A DNA stretch of 64,000 bases from CAVWCQ01 sp963753545. Lineage in GTDB: Bacteria > Chloroflexota > Anaerolineae > Aggregatilineales > Aggregatilineaceae. The notes beneath the pieces are model-generated. The model worked only from the letters and a program-made list of their open reading frames with translations, had not been told where the DNA came from and ran no database searches. Location: positions 310,001 to 374,000 of the forward strand of contig CAVWCQ010000011.1 of assembly GCA_963753545.1 (NCBI GenBank), written 5' to 3'. Below are positions 61,863 through 64,000 of the stretch, piece by piece (position 1 is the stretch's first letter; each line of letters begins with the position of its first letter). The translations under genes and the position numbers were made by a program.

Positions 61863-64000
61863 ATGCACAAAAAACTCGGACTGCTGGTTATTCTGCTGGC
61901 CCTGGTCGGAGCGGGAATCCACCCTGCCGCGCGGCTGAATGTCCCGCTCAGCGGGCCGCCTGCTGCCCATGCTCAGGGGGGCAGCATCTCCCTGCCGACA
62001 GCGGCCCAGGGCGAGCATCCCCGGCTGTTGATCACCCAGAGCTACGTGGACAACACGCTCAAACCGCGCTTTACCCAGGGCCAGTTCACCTGGACTGCCT
62101 TCAGCATCTACGTCTCAAGCACCGATCCCGAAGATGACGCGCAGTGGACCCCCGGCACAGCCCTCAAATCTCTGGCGCTGGCCTGGCTGGTCACTGGGGA
62201 TGACAGTTATGTGCAGCGGGGCCGAGAGATCATGATCGAGCTGGTGAACCGCGTCGAGTCGGACCCGGTTATGACGGGCGGAGATGGATTATCCGGCAGT
62301 TTCATGGAAGATGTGTCCGTCTCTCGCGATGAGCTACGACTGGTTGTACAACGCGCTGAACGAGGAAGATCGGGCGGCGCTGCGCGGGGTGCTGTGGCGG
62401 GCGGCTCAGGAACTGCGCGATCCCGGCAACGACACGGACGGGATCGTCTGGCTCGACGGGCAGTTGATGGCTTTTGGCAACTATGAGCCGCGCTGGTTAT
62501 GGGCGCTGACCGCCGTCGGACTGGCGATTTCTCCCGAAATGCCTGACGCGGCGGAACTGGTCAGTTTTTGCCGCGAGACGCTGGTTAACACCTTCATCCC
62601 TGCCCTGGATTTGCAGGAGGGCGGCGCGTGGGCAGAAGGCCCGGTCTACGGCTTTCTCTCCAACTGGCCGAAGGTCCAGACTGCTCTGGCCTGGTGGACG
62701 GCGGCGGGCGAGAATTATTTTGATGATACGCGCTGGTGGTATGACCGTCTGGCCTACGACCTGTTCCTCTACTATCCGTCACAGGGCCGTACCTACAACC
62801 AGAATTGGGGCGATCCGATCCACAACTACCCCTCGATCATTGGCGATTCGGAACGGTATCACCCGGTAGTCGTTTATGGCCGCGCCCAGGATTTACTGCT
62901 GCGCGCCGTGTTCGAAGGCACGGATCACGGCGATTGGATGGACTGGTTCCTCGATCAGCCGCCGGACGGCATGCCCGCCTGGATGGCAGTGGAGGAATTT
63001 CTCTGGCGCGATCCAACCCGCACAGGGACGCCGCCCCCTTCCCTGACATGGACCGCACCCTACAACGGGCATGTTTTCATGCGATCCAACTGGTCTACCG
63101 AAGACGGCAGGCTGGATGATACGGCGACCTATGTCAGCTTTAACGCTGGGGATCGCCTGAGCTATCACCAGTTTTATGATCAGGGCAGCTTCACGATCTT
63201 CCACAATGGGTCCGATCTGGTCGTGCACAGCGGCGTCTATAGTGGGGATGGCACCTCCGACGAGGATGTGAATTATTATGTGCGCACCATTGCCGGGAAT
63301 ACCATCCTGGTCTGCGATCTGGCGGAAAACTTCGACGGTATCCGGCCCAACGGTGAGCGGGATGTCTGGCTGAACGACTGCGGGCAGCGCACGATGAATC
63401 CGGCCTCGCGCACGGCAATCAACCGGGACTATCTGGTGGAAAACTGGCAGATTTACGATACCGGATCGATCACGCGCTTTGGCGAAGAGGGCGATATCAC
63501 CTATCTCCGCGCCGATATCACCGGGGCCTACAACAGCACGTTTTATTCTACGCCGGAGAATCGTGCCAAGGTCGACAAGGTGATCCGCGAGTTGATCTAC
63601 TGGCGGCCCGGTACGGTTTTTGTCTATGACCGCGTGGTGACGACTGCCCCCAGCTTTACACCGATGACGGTTTTTCACTTCCAGAATGAGCCAACTGCCT
63701 CCGGCCTGTTCTTTGGCACACTGGTTGGAAACAGCGCCATCTATATGCAGAATATGCTGCCGAACAGCCGTGTGTCGATGGTCCCTGGTTATCAGGTTGC
63801 CGGGCAGACGGTGGATCAAAGTTGGGGCGAACTCGCCAGCAACGACTTCGAAAACACGCTCTACGGCCCCTACCGACTGGAAATTACGCCAGGAGCAGCG
63901 CAGTTGGATAACTGGTTTATGTCCACCTTCATCGCTCAGAATGCGTCCGATCCGCCGCCCGCCGAGGGGATTTTGGTGTTGGGCGACGGCATGCGCGGCG
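61863..64000 (+). CDS. Exported heparinase II/III-like (alginate-lyase-like) protein, frameshift, partial
   Basis: An ATG at 61863 with GGGAGG upstream gives a signal peptide (KKLGLLVILLALVGAGI). The first frame reads HPRLLITQSYVDNTLKPRF... VQRGREIMIELVNRV and breaks near 62315; the next frame continues without interruption to the right edge: AMSYDWLYNALNEEDRAALRG, EGGAWAEGPVYGFLSNWPK, then the beta part RLSYHQFYDQGSFTIFHNGSDLVVHSG. The latter resembles the catalytic beta-sheet region of heparinase II/III and alginate lyases. About 700 residues are visible and the end is outside the window. A polysaccharide substrate is expected but not defined. Confidence 0.8.

Noticed and set aside
1..64000. 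CRISPR arrays, tRNA and rRNA genes, insertion sequences
   Set aside because: I searched by eye for direct-repeat/spacer patterns, tRNA-like arms with CCA-adjacent ends, rRNA motifs and transposase frames and saw none; a tRNAscan or covariance search could still find a missed small RNA.

Overview
This 64 kb window comes from a GC-rich bacterial chromosome, most likely a member of the Chloroflexota (Anaerolineae-like). The assignment is an inference from gene content: Hanks-type kinases fused to long TPR arrays, LytR-CpsA-Psr and M23 envelope proteins, two luciferase-like oxidoreductases and one deazaflavin (F420)-type split-barrel reductase, several Clp ATPases, and many signal-peptide or lipoprotein products with low-complexity Ser/Thr/Ala/Pro linkers. 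No rRNA, tRNA, CRISPR array, transposase, integrase or phage gene was recognised.

Layout. 0-4.6 kb: a C-terminal gene fragment, two tandem secreted beta-propeller genes (one heavily frameshifted) and a protein of about 27-residue repeats. 4.6-13.7 kb: an LLM flavin oxidoreductase, then a four-gene run (3'(2'),5'-bisphosphate nucleotidase-like, radical SAM/SPASM, SbcD, epimerase-like TIM barrel), a hypothetical gene and SbcC. 13.3-20.9 kb: SRPBCC protein, DHA2 exporter, F420-type reductase, methyltransferase, PyrK-like protein, PIG-L deacetylase, lipoprotein and a lone receiver domain. 21-28 kb: ClpC, a four-domain S1 protein with a clear promoter, and a ChlI/ChlD-type chelatase gene joined by a -1 frameshift at a run of nine A. 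28-36.5 kb: CoA-binding protein, a membrane beta-propeller protein, an LCP protein, a secreted protein, a TIM-barrel protein and two 3-hydroxyacyl-CoA dehydrogenase paralogues. 36.5-51.6 kb: a tandem pair of small paralogues, a GT4 glycosyltransferase, GNAT, Nudix, a KimA-like K+ transporter, M23 peptidase, DEDDh exonuclease, a second LLM oxidoreductase, GNAT, a two-domain secreted esterase, RecD2 helicase and an alpha/beta hydrolase. 51.8-64 kb: a signalling and proteostasis cluster (membrane Ser/Thr kinase, SDR, a Clp ATPase without a middle domain, a kinase with 22 TPRs, an FHA protein) followed by a heparinase-like gene that runs off the right edge.

A feature of the whole window is the number of genes interrupted by single-base frame changes (beta-propeller genes, sbcD, clpC, TIM barrel, GT4, recD2, second Clp, heparinase-like). 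Most look like assembly or sequencing indels because the coding sense continues cleanly in the next frame. The chelatase A9 site is different: its position, slippery sequence and subunit architecture match known programmed frameshifting in chlD genes, and it is the best candidate for real recoding. Short palindromic GTAGGGGCG-type elements recur between genes, including a 26-base element present twice in identical form 32.8 kb apart.

How the genes may work together: the clearest functional groups are double-strand break processing (SbcC, SbcD, RecD2), protein quality control (two Clp ATPases), F420/flavin redox chemistry, envelope maintenance (LCP, M23, GT4), and a phospho-signalling group (two kinases, an FHA reader, a receiver). 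The last group sits next to the middle-domain-less Clp ATPase, so phosphorylation-linked control of that unfoldase is a reasonable but untested idea.
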